From: Euphorbia lathyris
Taxonomy: Eukaryota > Streptophyta > Magnoliopsida > Malpighiales > Euphorbiaceae
Assembly: GCF_963576675.1 (NCBI RefSeq)
Contig: NC_088914.1
Location: 80,722,441 to 80,786,440, forward strand
Length of the DNA: 64,000 nucleotides
Reading direction: 5' to 3'
Shown piece by piece: positions 46,895 to 57,513 of the stretch. How positions within the stretch are numbered: position 1 is the stretch's first letter; every line of letters starts with the position of its first letter. The notes beneath the pieces were generated by a model. That model did no database searches, was not told the DNA's origin, and saw only the letters and a list, made by a program, of their open reading frames with translations. The position numbers and the translations under genes are program-made.

Positions 46895-48735
46895 CCATTA
46901 TCAAACACATTAAACTAAATAAGTATTTAATCTATTAATTTAAATGATTTTTGTTGTTATCAAACATAGTCTAAATATTACCAACTAATATTTTTTTATA
47001 TGCAATACTTATTTTTGGTATTTATTAAACGGTTACATCATTTAAAACTTTCTAACACTTATACATTTCAGGAGTTAATTTTTATTTTTATCAAATAACA
47101 ACAAAGCAAAAAATGTATGTGAGCTGAACATAGAAAATATACATGTGAAAAATAAAATGGCAAGTTAGTTATATAAATAACTACTAGAAAATAAAAAAAG
47201 ATAATGAATAAAAAAGAAGTGGGAAAATGGGGAGAAAGTGTAAAATCCAACAATAAAGTGAACTTTCCAAAGAGATTTGGACAATGAGTCAATGCCAATC
47301 ATATATTATATATTCTCATTTGTAACTAAATGTCCCCACTACTCCACCCTTTTTTTTTCTATATTTTTATATTGGTCCCAATTAACTTCCATTTTCAAAA
47401 CTATAGATCATAAATTTATCTATTGTTTCACCTAAGTAATTTTAGCCATATTCATCATTTCTTATTATTACATTTTATCGGTTGGGCATGGCATGCATGA
47501 CTCTATAACCCATCATATCATTTCATTTCCCCTTTACTTCTAAGGCCACTTTCATTTTTATCCCTCTTCCTTTTCTCTTTCTTTTCAAATAATGAATATA
47601 TCCAAAAATTTATTTTATCTAATCTTTACATTTGAGTAAAATCAAACTTCAATTCAGATTTACCATTCGTCTCGCATTCAATTCATTTAGAAAATAACTA
47701 AAAAAAAATATCTAGAGAGACTAATCCAAAAAAATCAAGACAAATTCTTAATTTCGAGCGCCTAAGCGGTTGAGGTAGCCTTCATTTTGAAGAGTGTAAA
47801 ATAGTCTACCATTCTAACAATATCTCCTAAATAGGTGATATGTAATCAATGTCCTTTAATAATTAGGACTATTCCATCTATATAAAGGTCTTATGCATCA
47901 AGAGTATCTCTTTACATTCATTATCCCAATACAAGAATTCAAACACTTTGATTTATTTATTTAAATCATATTGCTGATTTAAACATCAGAGTATCTCATA
48001 TCGAATCACCATTTTCTCTATTTTGTTTTGCAGGGTTTAGACCATACCAAGACCATACTTTGTTTAGTTCGCATGTAAATTTATTTCTATAAATCTTCAC
48101 TGGTAAATGAGTATGGACCTAAAATATGACTATGAGTTACTCTGGATTCACAACGATTACAAGAGTGATTGATGTTGTACTCACAATCAACACTCCTCTC
48201 CTCAGTGATGGATGCCTAAAATTGAGCTTAACTATTAAACAAGATTGCCTCTGCATTTTAACAATAGCAATTATGATGCCACCAAGTTGATTAAAAATTA
48301 TGAAACGTAGGTTTGGAAGAAATAGGGTAAAAAAAGGGCTCAAAACAAAGCAATAGTGGATCATCATAGACTATAATAAGGATATTAATCCCTGGAATGG
48401 TGTTCAAAAGGGACAATCGAAAACCAACAGAAGAATTGATGGGTTTGTTGTTGTATGTCTGTGGAGACAATGCCAACAAGTTCTTTGAACGACTTTCATT
48501 TCAAAACGATGAGTCAAGCTTTGATTTAGTTCACATATTCAACAAATGATGATGATGTCTTCAATATATAAGGACAAAGTGATAAAATTATTTCTAGAGC
48601 GCTTTACAGACATAATGGTCTTCTTCAATTAGCTTGAAGTAATTTGTTATCATTTCATTATCAAATCGAATGTACAATTATCTAGAAGATTATTTAAGGC
48701 CATAATTTAATTTACTCAATTTGCAAATCTTTTGT
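46895..48735. other. Intergenic; MITE relative and LTR-like leader
   Basis: 46895-47100 is related to the MITE at 45793-46083 (shared ACTAATATTTTTTTA and TTATCAAA). A TATATAAAGG-type box near 47879 followed by a long leader suggests an LTR, but no termini were found. No gene is supported. Confidence 0.4.
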
Positions 48736-48739
48736 TTGT

Positions 48740-49215
48740 CGTCTTGTTCAACAAAACATAGGTTGTTCCATGTAGATTTTTTTGTCTAACTCTCCATTGA
48801 GAAACATTATTTACATCCATTTTATGTAGATTCAGGTCCAAACTTATCATTATATCTAAAATCAATCATATTAACGTAAACCTCACAATATATGAGAAGG
48901 TTTCCTCAAAATTTATCATTTTTTTTATGTAGGCTCAAGTCCAAACTTGCCACTATAGCTAGAATTTATCTTATTAACATAAACCTCATAATATGTAAGA
49001 ATGTTTGCCTCAAAATCTATCATTTTCCATTCCGTATAGCCCTTAACAACTAGGTAAGTTTTCTATCTTTCAATACTACCATCATCCTTTTTCTTTACAT
49101 GGAGAAACTACTTGCTCCGAATAGCTTTGCATTCCTTTGGTAGATCAACTATCTGCCAAAATTAGTTTGATGTTATGGAAGTCATTTCTTCTTTCATTGT
49201 CTTAATTCATTTGTA
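48740..49215 (-). pseudogene. Copia RT fragment, minus strand, with internal duplication
   Basis: Reading down from 49215, broken frames give IVDLPKECKAIRSK, KKDDGSIER, LVVKGYTEWKM, a FDFEA/NFEETFS segment, then MDVNNV and LNGELDKKIYMEQP near 48760-48830, the start of a Copia reverse transcriptase. A ~100-bp segment is tandemly duplicated (about 48826-48920 and 48930-49025). Several frameshifts and stops occur. It is head-to-head with the plus-strand fragment that follows. Confidence 0.75.
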
Positions 49216-49246
49216 TTTTCGGGACATAAGAGAGACTCTTTGATGT

Positions 49247-50010
49247 TATTAGCCTTGTCACTAAAGGCTATACATAACTTTGAGGAGACATTCTCACCTA
49301 TTGTAAGGTTTACATCTATTAGGTCAATCTTAGCTATAGTAGTAAGTTTAAACATAGAGCTGGATGTGAAAAATGTTTTTCTCAATGGAGAATTGTACGA
49401 AGAAATCCACATAGAACAACTTGTGGGTTTTATCATACAAGCCTGTGAACAACATGTTTTCAAGTTGAATAAATCAGTTTATGTCCTTAAACGGTCTTCT
49501 AGACAATGGTATATTCAATTTCATAATCAGATGATCTCGAATGACTTCAAGTTGATTGAAGAAGACCATTACTTCTACACTAAACGCTCAAGCAGAAAAT
49601 TTATCATTCTATCATTATATGTTGATGACATCTTGGTAGCAGGTAATGACAATAGATTTGTGAACCAGAACAAAGCTTGGCTAAGTACAAGTTTTGAGAT
49701 GAAAGATATGGGTGAAGTCGCATATATTCTTGGAGTTAAGATTTCAAGAGATCGTTCGAAGAACATGTTGGCCCTGTCTCGAGAGACTTATGTCAACAAA
49801 GTCATCGATCGATTTGGTATGCATAGTTGTAAGTCTGTAGATAGCCCTATAACTAAGGACATCATTCTCAGTACCCATATGTGCCACAAACACAAGAAGA
49901 AAAAGAACGAATGAAAAGTATTCCTTACGCTAGTGTCGTTGTTAGCGTACAAGACCCGATATCTATCATGTCGTTGGGATGGTAAGAAGATATCAACCTA
50001 ATCCAGGACA
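49247..50010 (+). pseudogene. Copia RT fragment, plus strand
   Basis: The open frame to 49914 carries NFEETFSPIVRFTSIRSILA, LDVKNVFLNGELYEEI, VYVLKRSSRQWY, LYVDDILVAGND and LGVKISRDRSKN, the Copia reverse transcriptase with its YVDD site. IPYASVV follows at 49920, then, after a break, TRPDIYHVVGMVRR (49951-49990). Its N-terminal part is also present inverted at 48740-49215, so the two may come from two copies of one family. RNase H is lost. Confidence 0.82.
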
Positions 50011-51060
50011 AGTACAAAACCTGATATTTATCAGACAAGTACTTGAGGAAGTACAAAGTTAACTTGAAAGCAATTGAATAAGAGAGAGTGTGTTTTAGAT
50101 TACGTACCTGTAGCTCTGATTCCTAATCTATTTATAGGCAATAAAATGTGTACCTCGACATGTGGCAATGTCTAATTGGGCTTCAGACCCTATCTTTCTG
50201 TTCCATACTAAATGAGAATTGGGGAGCATGCCTTTAGGATCCAGAATGGCCATTGGTCCATGTGTCCACTGAGGCAGTTCCCGAAGAGGCTTTAGTCCTT
50301 ATTAAGTATTTGAATAAGCAAGTATGCATGAGCTTTGAAGAGCTTAGGCCCAAATGTTGGATTTGGGCCTAAACCGATGTCTGAGCGTCCAGGGCCAATT
50401 TAATTACCACTATATCAGTGTTCATGTATCAAGCTTTGAAAATTCATAACTCATTTGTTACATGTCCATTTGATGCCCACGAGTCGTCTTTAGAAAGCTT
50501 GCAACATGAACTTTTAAAATTACTTGCCGATTTTTTAAAATGCCGTATGCCCTCATCTTGAGCCTCAAATATTTCCTCAAAGATGGATGGCCAGGTTTGC
50601 TAGAAAGTAGCAGATTTATTCTCACATGTTTATTTCTTTTCTGTTTTTATAACTTTTATTTCATTTTATTTTCCAACTACGTACTAAAATATAACCTATA
50701 CTATTTATTTACATAAAATAAAAATAAAAATTACCTCTCAACAATTGCTCCTCTTTTTTTATGTGCAATGCAATTTGTGTACAAAATTAAAATTACACAA
50801 TAAATAAGTCTTTAAATTCAGTCCCTCTATTTTCAATTTTCAAAAATTGAACCCAAGACTTTCTACACATCTCTTTTTAATCTTCTAAACCCTTTAGAAT
50901 ACATAACAATAAAAGAATAACCACCCCTTCCTAAATGTGCACTCAAAGCTCTCTATCTCTAACATCATGATTTCTCTCTTCCAAAGATTTCAAAAAGTCT
51001 CCAACTTCAAATTTCGATTTCAATGGTTAAGATTAACTCTTCTTTATCACTTTTTTTTTT
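50011..51060. other. Intergenic; possible minus-strand LTR
   Basis: CTATAAATAG on the minus strand (50128-50137) and an LTR-like composition hint at a decayed LTR between about 50000 and 50420. A perfect 12-bp-arm hairpin, TTAGGCCCAAAT/ATTTGGGCCTAA with loop GTTGG, lies at 50344-50372. No gene is seen. Confidence 0.4.
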
Positions 51061-51890
51061 TCAATTGTAAAAAACTAAACCTGTTCAAGAACCCACTGCC
51101 CCGCTCAGCCCATCCAAACCCGTTATTTGTGGGTTGGGTTTGGACATGTTTATCTAACATTCGGCCCAACCCTGCCCGAACCTGTACAAGCCATAAAATG
51201 GGTTGGGCTTGGATTTCATTTCAAAAGCCTGCTAAACCCAGTCCGACATGTTTTTATATTATATAAGAAATAATAAAAACTACCCTAATAATTATAACTC
51301 ATAAATAAGATATTTATTGTTTTAGATACACCCTAATACTAATAATTTATTGCATGAATATATTAATTATGGAGTTATTTTCATCTGCTCTATATATACA
51401 TATTATTTGTAAAAGAGAAATATCAGAAACTAGCTTAGTTAAATTTTAATGAAATTTATTGATATCATACAATATGAATACTTTTTTGCTCTCTTTTGGC
51501 TCCCTTTCTTTTTTCCTCACTTAACAATTTCTATATTCTCTTTGTTTTTAATACTTTTTTTTTTTTTTTTTGTAATTGTTAAACTCAGTGTACGAAATAA
51601 TGGCTATTTTTCATCAATTTTTTCTATTATCATTTAGCTATAAAATAAAACAGAGATCCACGAATTCATGAAATAGTGGTAAATAAACATATAAATAAAC
51701 ATGAGATGGTCGGACCGGGCCAAGCTTGGGAATTAGTTTTTTTTAGTTTAGCCCAGCTCGATCCGAGCGCGATGTAAATATAATATGGGTTGGATTGGGT
51801 TTGGACATGTCAATTTAATATTAAACCCGGTTAGGTCCAGCTTGGCCCGGCCCATGAACAGATCAATCAAAAACTAATGAACCAAAGTTT
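51061..51890. mobile_element. Possible GGGCC-rich TIR element
   Basis: Both ends carry proline-codon-like, GC-rich tracts (CCTGTTCAAGAACCC at 51079 and, in reverse, CTGTTCATGGGCCGGGCC from ~51863). Two copies of GGGTTGG-n-TTTGGACATGT lie at 51133 and 51788. This resembles hAT-like families with CTGTTCATGGGCC ends. No transposase or TSD was identified. Confidence 0.35.
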
Positions 51891-52194
51891 GAAGGATGAA
51901 GTTTTCACCATGGAATTTCAAATTTGAGGTTTTTGTATTTCTTCCTTTTTCTTTTGCAAATTTTCCATGGGAATTTATTTAATAACCTCTTGGGACTGGA
52001 ATGTGAAACATGAAACATGAATTCCATGCTTAGATTTTAGGATTTGATGAACTCTAACTTTCGGATTGCATGTGTTGGGTTAGGGTATTTCGCAACATAG
52101 AAATGCCAAATCGAGGTTGCATTTTAACCTTTGTGGTATGTGTTTGAGCTTTAGGGAAGGATTTGGTATGAAATGGAAACGACAATTTTAAAAT

Positions 52195-52687
52195 GGGTTA
52201 ATTATATATATATATATAGATGTAATGTGGTTTCACCGAATTGTAGATTGATACTTGTAGTATTTTTTTTTACAAGCGTAATACTGTGGTTTGCAAAATT
52301 TTGTATTTGAGTTCAGTTTGTCAGAATTTAGCCGATAACAATCTCGAAATGAAAATTTTCAAGAGTTAAATAATATTTTAAGTAACTTTAATTCTTCAAC
52401 TTTTTAAATTTGAGGTCATTTAGATGTTTTTTTACGAGAGATAAAATTAATGTTTAGTGAGAGAAAACTCAAAAAATGATGATTTTGACAAATAAAAAAA
52501 TATGTTTTCATAGTAAATATGATATTAAACAATTTTAATTCTTAAAAATTTTCATTTTGAGGTCGTTATTGGCCAAATTTGACAAAGTCAAACAAAATGC
52601 AAATTTTTGCAATCACAAGGTTGCGTTTGCAAAGAAAAATACCACATGTACCATCTGCAAATCCGTGTAACCACAAAACATTAACCC
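52195..52687. mobile_element. Mutator-like MITE, copy B
   Basis: Inverted ends GGGTTAAT...TGTGGTTTCACC and the complement of GTGTAACCACAAAACATTAACCC, extending to ATTGTAGATTGATACTTGTAGTA. The flanks TTTTAAAAT and TTTTAAATT match at 8 of 9 bases. The interior is shared with 44189-44561. Confidence 0.7.
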
Positions 52688-53455
52688 TTTTAAATTGATG
52701 ATTTCCCGCCATGAAAAATGTTGAACGCAGAGCTCTGTTTTCTCTCTTTTTCAATTTATTATTTTTATTTTCATCAATTTCTTTCTTTTCACCTCTCATT
52801 CTTGTTGTTCACATATTGAAACTAACTAAAAGTCTGTTTAGTTTACCTATTGTTTGTTATAGGAAAAAATGATTTCCCAAAAAAGCAGAGATTCTCTGCT
52901 TTTGTAAAAAAATGTACTTTTCAATTATGAAAAGCAAATAGAAGTGTTTAACCAAACACCTATAAATCACCATTTTGGAGTAAAAAGGCAAACAAGACAA
53001 TAAAAGGTATGAAACTTGATGATTCGTTTTTGTGCAATTGTGTGGTGAATTGCTTGCTGATTTGCAACTTATTAAATTGCAGGACATGTTCTTGTCCAAT
53101 GGTCCCATTACTCAAAATGATCACCTAATTCCTCCTCTGTTTCCACTTCGAAGTGATCAAGACTTGATTTTGAATGTCAACACTCATGAAATGTGATTAT
53201 AAACAATTTTAATTTTTGAAAGATTTTTATTTTAAGACCGTTAATAGTTATTTTAAGATGTTAGTTAAAGTTTAGTTTAAATAACATTAAAAAGTGCAAA
53301 ATGGAGTGACTTTTATGTCACATTTTAAAGTTTAGTGACCAAACCGTGAAAATAAGTAAAGTTCAGTGACCATAGATATAAGTTACCCGAGCATTTTATC
53401 CTTAACGTTTTTAATTTGGAGTAATTTCAGATCGAGATAATGCTAATAAAACTCG

Positions 53456-53942
53456 GGTAAATTACACTCCTGACTACTGAACTTATTTTAACGTTATGAC
53501 CACTGAACTTTAATTCTTAACGGTATGACCACTGAACTTTACACTTTTTTTAACACTTGGTGGCTACTCAATTTTAACTAACTCCTCAAAATGTCGTTAA
53601 CGACCTCAAAATGAAAATATTCAAGAATAAAAGTTGTTCAAAACGATATTTACCATGAAACTATATTTTTTATTTTCCAAAATCATATTTTTTGGAGCTT
53701 CCTCTCTCTAAAGATTCACTCTCCTCTCCTAACCAAACAACAACTAAATAATATCAAAACAAAAATTTTTAAGAATTAAAGTTCCTTAGAATATTATTAA
53801 CTCTTTGAATTTTTTATTTTGAAGCGTTGAGTGGCCACGAGTGTTAAAAAATGTTCCAGTGGTCATACCATTAAGAATTAAAGTTCAGTAGCCATAATGT
53901 TAAAATTGGTAAAATTTAGTGGTCATGGGTGTAATTTATCCA
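53456..53942. mobile_element. Mutator-like MITE near the SUVR5 promoter
   Basis: The left end is GGGTAAATTACACTCCTGAC. The right end in reverse is GGATAAATTACACCCATGAC, followed on both arms by blocks such as GGTATGACCACTG. The flanks are AATAAAACTC and AATAAAACCC (9 of 10). A partial relative lies at 53270-53400. It ends about 65 bp before the duplicated promoter region. Confidence 0.7.
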
Positions 53943-54008
53943 ATAAAACCCATGAAACGAAATCTTACTTGAATTTAGAGGTGGAGGTAGAGAACACAGG
54001 ATGTCAAT

Positions 54009-54808
54009 GTATCTACATCTCTCGAGAATCACTTCTTATAGTTGTGGTTTTATCCTTACTTATCACTTTATTTTCACGTGTGTGGTGTTTATTACACTCT
54101 ATTAAATAAACGATCGCATAATTACCCGGTTCAAATTAAAACGACATCATTTTCACATGTGAAAAGGCAAAAATAATTTGAAGCCCAATTCGTACGAGAT
54201 TATTTTGTTTTTTGCACTCCAAATAATCAAACGGTAATTCCACTATTATTTAGGCTCAAAATTTTTGTAGATATCGAGAATAAAATTTTAATATTTTTAA
54301 TGTTAAAAATATATCTACACTTTCTTAACCACGTTAATAGAAAATTTTAAATTTTTTTTTAAAAAAAACTAGAAATTGAGGAGTTTTGGACTTTTGGTCT
54401 TATTAGAGCCCATGGAAAACTCTAACATCAACACTTCAATGGTCTAAACGACATCGTATAAGTTTGATTGGTTTTTTATTCCTGAAATCAAAACAACTCT
54501 TAAAGAATGAGATTTTCGCATATCTCAAAAGAAGTCTAAATTGGAAACATAATAATTTAGAAAAAAGGAAAAACGAGAGTCCTATTTTGTATAAATACGG
54601 GCAACTCATCCCCGAGTCATTGTAAATTTACCCAACCCATCCATTATTTTAGGGTTTTCTTATTTTTCACTAACCACCGTAACATACCATAACCATACCT
54701 TATTTTATACCAAAATTTCTTCTTCTTTCTCTCTAAATTACAATACCCAATTTTTGTTTCTTTTAATTTCTATTTTTGGTCACGACACAAGGTTTTTAAT
54801 TTCTCGAC
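54009..54808 (+). repeat. Promoter/leader duplication, unit 1
   Basis: The 800-bp unit starts GTATCTAC and includes TATAAATA (54590-54597), the AACTCATCCCCGAG leader and TACCATAACCATACC. The same order recurs from 54809 onward. Units are diverged by substitutions and small indels. Confidence 0.85.
54590..54597 (+). promoter_or_regulatory. TATA box, copy 1 of the SUVR5 upstream region
   Basis: TATAAATACGGGCAACTCATCC. Copies 2 and 3 (55456, 55646) read TATAAATACGCnCAACTCATCC. Confidence 0.5.
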
Positions 54809-55158
54809 GTATCTACAACTGTCGAGAATCACTTCTAATAGTGGTGGTCTTGTCCTTACTTATCACTTTATTTTTATGTGTGTGGTGTTTATTACACTCT
54901 ACTAAATAAGCGACCTCATAATTACCCTAATACAAATCAAAACGACATCATTTTCACCTGTGAAAAGACAAAAAATAAAAAATAAAAAATAAACCCAATT
55001 CATATGAGAATATTTTGATTTTTTGCACTCCAAATAATCAAACGGTAATTCCACCATTATTTAGGCTCAAAATTGCTGTAAAGATCGAGATTAAATTTTA
55101 CTATTTTTTATGTTAAAAATATATCCAATAATGTTAATAGAAAATTTGAAAATTTGAA

Positions 55159-55218
55159 ATAGATCCCAGGCTAGTGTTGTCTTCGTGTTGTCTTTCTTTT
55201 CCTGCTTCTACCAAAAAA
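55159..55218 (+). mobile_element. Very short LINE 3' tail
   Basis: CCCAGGCTAG...CTTCTACC plus eight A matches the 3' tail of the LINE at 39826-41340 (CTCAGGCTAG...CCTACC plus A run). A duplicated AATAGAAAATTTGAAA-like flank lies on both sides (from 55136 and from ~55219). The paralogous site in unit 1 (54331-54345) lacks it, so it inserted after the promoter duplication. Confidence 0.75.
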
Positions 55219-55645
55219 AATAGAAAATTTGAAATCTTTAAAAAAGAAATAGAAAGTGAGGAGTTTTGGACTCATGGTTTTATTAAAACCCATTGAAAAC
55301 ATTAACATCAACCTTCTAATCGCTTAAACGACGTCTATAAGTTTGATTGGTTTTTTTATTCCTGAAATCAAACAACCATTAATGAATGAGATTTTTGCAT
55401 ATCTCTCTAATCTTGGAAACATAATAATTTAGAAAAATAAGAGAGTCCTGATTCGTATAAATACGCACAACTCATCCCGAGCCTTTATAAACTTACCGGA
55501 CCCATCCATTGTTTTAGGTCGTATAAGTTTAATTGGTTTTTTTTATTCATAAAATCCAACAACCATTAATGAATGAGATTTTTACATATCTCTCTAATCT
55601 TGGAAACATAATAATTTAGAAAAAAAAAACGAGAGTCCTATTTCG

Positions 55646-55653
55646 TATAAATA
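55646..55653 (+). promoter_or_regulatory. TATA box, gene-proximal copy
   Basis: TATAAATACGCGCAACTCATCC. Being nearest the SUVR5 start and followed by the intact leader, it is the likeliest functional core promoter, with a transcript starting near 55680. This is an inference. Confidence 0.5.
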
Positions 55654-55855
55654 CGCGCAACTCATCCCGAGCCTTTATAAACTTACCGGACCCGTCCATT
55701 GTTTTAAGGTTTTCTTATTTTTCACTATCCACCATAGCATACCATAACCATACCTTATTTTATACCCAAATTTCTTCTTCTTTCTCTCTAAACAACAATA
55801 CCCAATTTTCCTTTCTTTTTAATTTCTGTTTTTGGTCATGGCACAGGGTTTGTTT

Positions 55856-57490
55856 GGCCATATATTTTGTTTCTCTACCATGGCCATGGCCAAAACCATG
55901 AAATAATAGGTATACCTGAGATGAGATGATCTTTTTCTTCCCTACCCATTAAAGGTACATTACCATTACTTCTTCCTATGTCACATTTTATTATTTTATA
56001 TTTGTTGCAGTCAATTTTATGACCTAACTACCATATAGCTGCTGCCCTAAAAAACATTATACAGGAAAACCATTATACATAGCAAAGATACAATCTTTCA
56101 ATCAAAATCAAAGTACCCATGTTTGATTTAGATTTCAATTTGGGGGTTATTCGTTTTATATTCATTACATGTTTAGATAAAGTCCCGATTTTTATTTTCA
56201 TGTTTATTTGGGGGTTGGTGGATCGGACCCACCACCGTCTTCAGGGTCAGGCATATTTCACATGGTGATCGTATATCTGGCCATGGGTTTGGGATGAATT
56301 CTTAAAAAGTTTTGATTAACGGTATTGATAAGAATGTAGGTTTCAAAGGCAAATTTTTTTAACTGGGTCTAGTTCATTAGGGTTTTAGAGAATTTCAGGT
56401 GGGTTTTTCGTTAACTGTATTTTTAATTTTAGTTCTTCTGTGATTGATTTATTTCAGTTATTTTCTGACATGTCTTATACTACAATTTGTACCATTGGAT
56501 GATGTTGTGTTTCTTTATATAAAGTTATAATCTTTGCTTTCATGTCTCTATCTCTGAATTGTGCAATTTTTTTTAAACTACTTTCTGGCACGGTCTATAA
56601 CTTCATAGAAAGCTTTCATGTAACACATCCGACTAAATTACTCGAATCATCTTTTTTTTATTTTTTTTTAATTAGAAAATTTCTTTGATTAGGTTTTGAA
56701 TTCAAGGTATTTGCAGTAGTTTTCATTACAGTGACATGGTATATGACGAATTGCATAGATGGGACTTTTAGCAAAAGTAGCTAAAAAATCAGAATTTTGA
56801 TCAAGGCATTAGCAGTTGCTGTCTGTAATAGTTAACCAGAAGACTCAAAATGAACACTTTTTTTTTAAATATAATTTATCCAATTCTTCAGTTCTAGTCG
56901 GATACCTTTGAGTGAATCCTCTCCAATTAAAATTTTATGTGTATTTTAGGATTCGAATTTGACATTTCTAGCTTAAGCGACTTGAGGGAAACTAAGCATC
57001 TGAGTAGTTGAGAAAAAGGGATTTAATTATGTAATTTTTTTTTTTTTATATTTAGAGAGCGTTCTGATATGATTACAGAAATAAGGGTTTGAAACATTTA
57101 AGAAAAAATGATGGAACAGTTGTTTTGGAGGTTTATGGATCAGTTTTTACATTATCATTTTATTTTTAACATTATCAAACATTAGAAATTACATTAATTA
57201 TTAAATCTATTTTGAATATAGTAAATGCATAAGATTTTCCAGAAAATAAACATAGCTGAAAATATGTTAATGATTGAATACTTTGTATTTTGCTTGTTTA
57301 ATAAAGCACATAATAACAATCTGTTGATTTGGTTCAGTGTGGTTGCTTTTAATAGTGTCATCTCATCTAGAAGTATAATCTTTCTTTATGAGCTTCAGTA
57401 ATCAGTAGTACATAAATCGAATTATTCAAATGTTTCTGATTACTCAAGGAATTGGGTAATGGATTTAATTACTTTGTATGAATTTTACAG
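55856..57490 (+). other. Probable 5' UTR intron of SUVR5
   Basis: No coding sequence is seen. TTTTACAG at 57483-57490 is a good 3' splice site 23 nt before the start codon. A non-coding first exon should lie around 55680-55900. The donor was not assigned. Confidence 0.5.
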
Positions 57491-57513
57491 GACTCAAGAT
57501 TTTACTGTAAATT

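Larger units (their letters stand above)
54809..55855 (+). repeat. Promoter/leader duplication, unit 2 with an internal ~186-bp repeat
   Basis: Unit 2 repeats unit 1. A sub-segment (about 55337-55522) is itself tandemly repeated at 55523-55710, so the TATAAATACGC core occurs at 55456 and 55646. The copy nearest the gene retains the full downstream leader (TACCATAACCATACC to about 55760). Confidence 0.85.
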
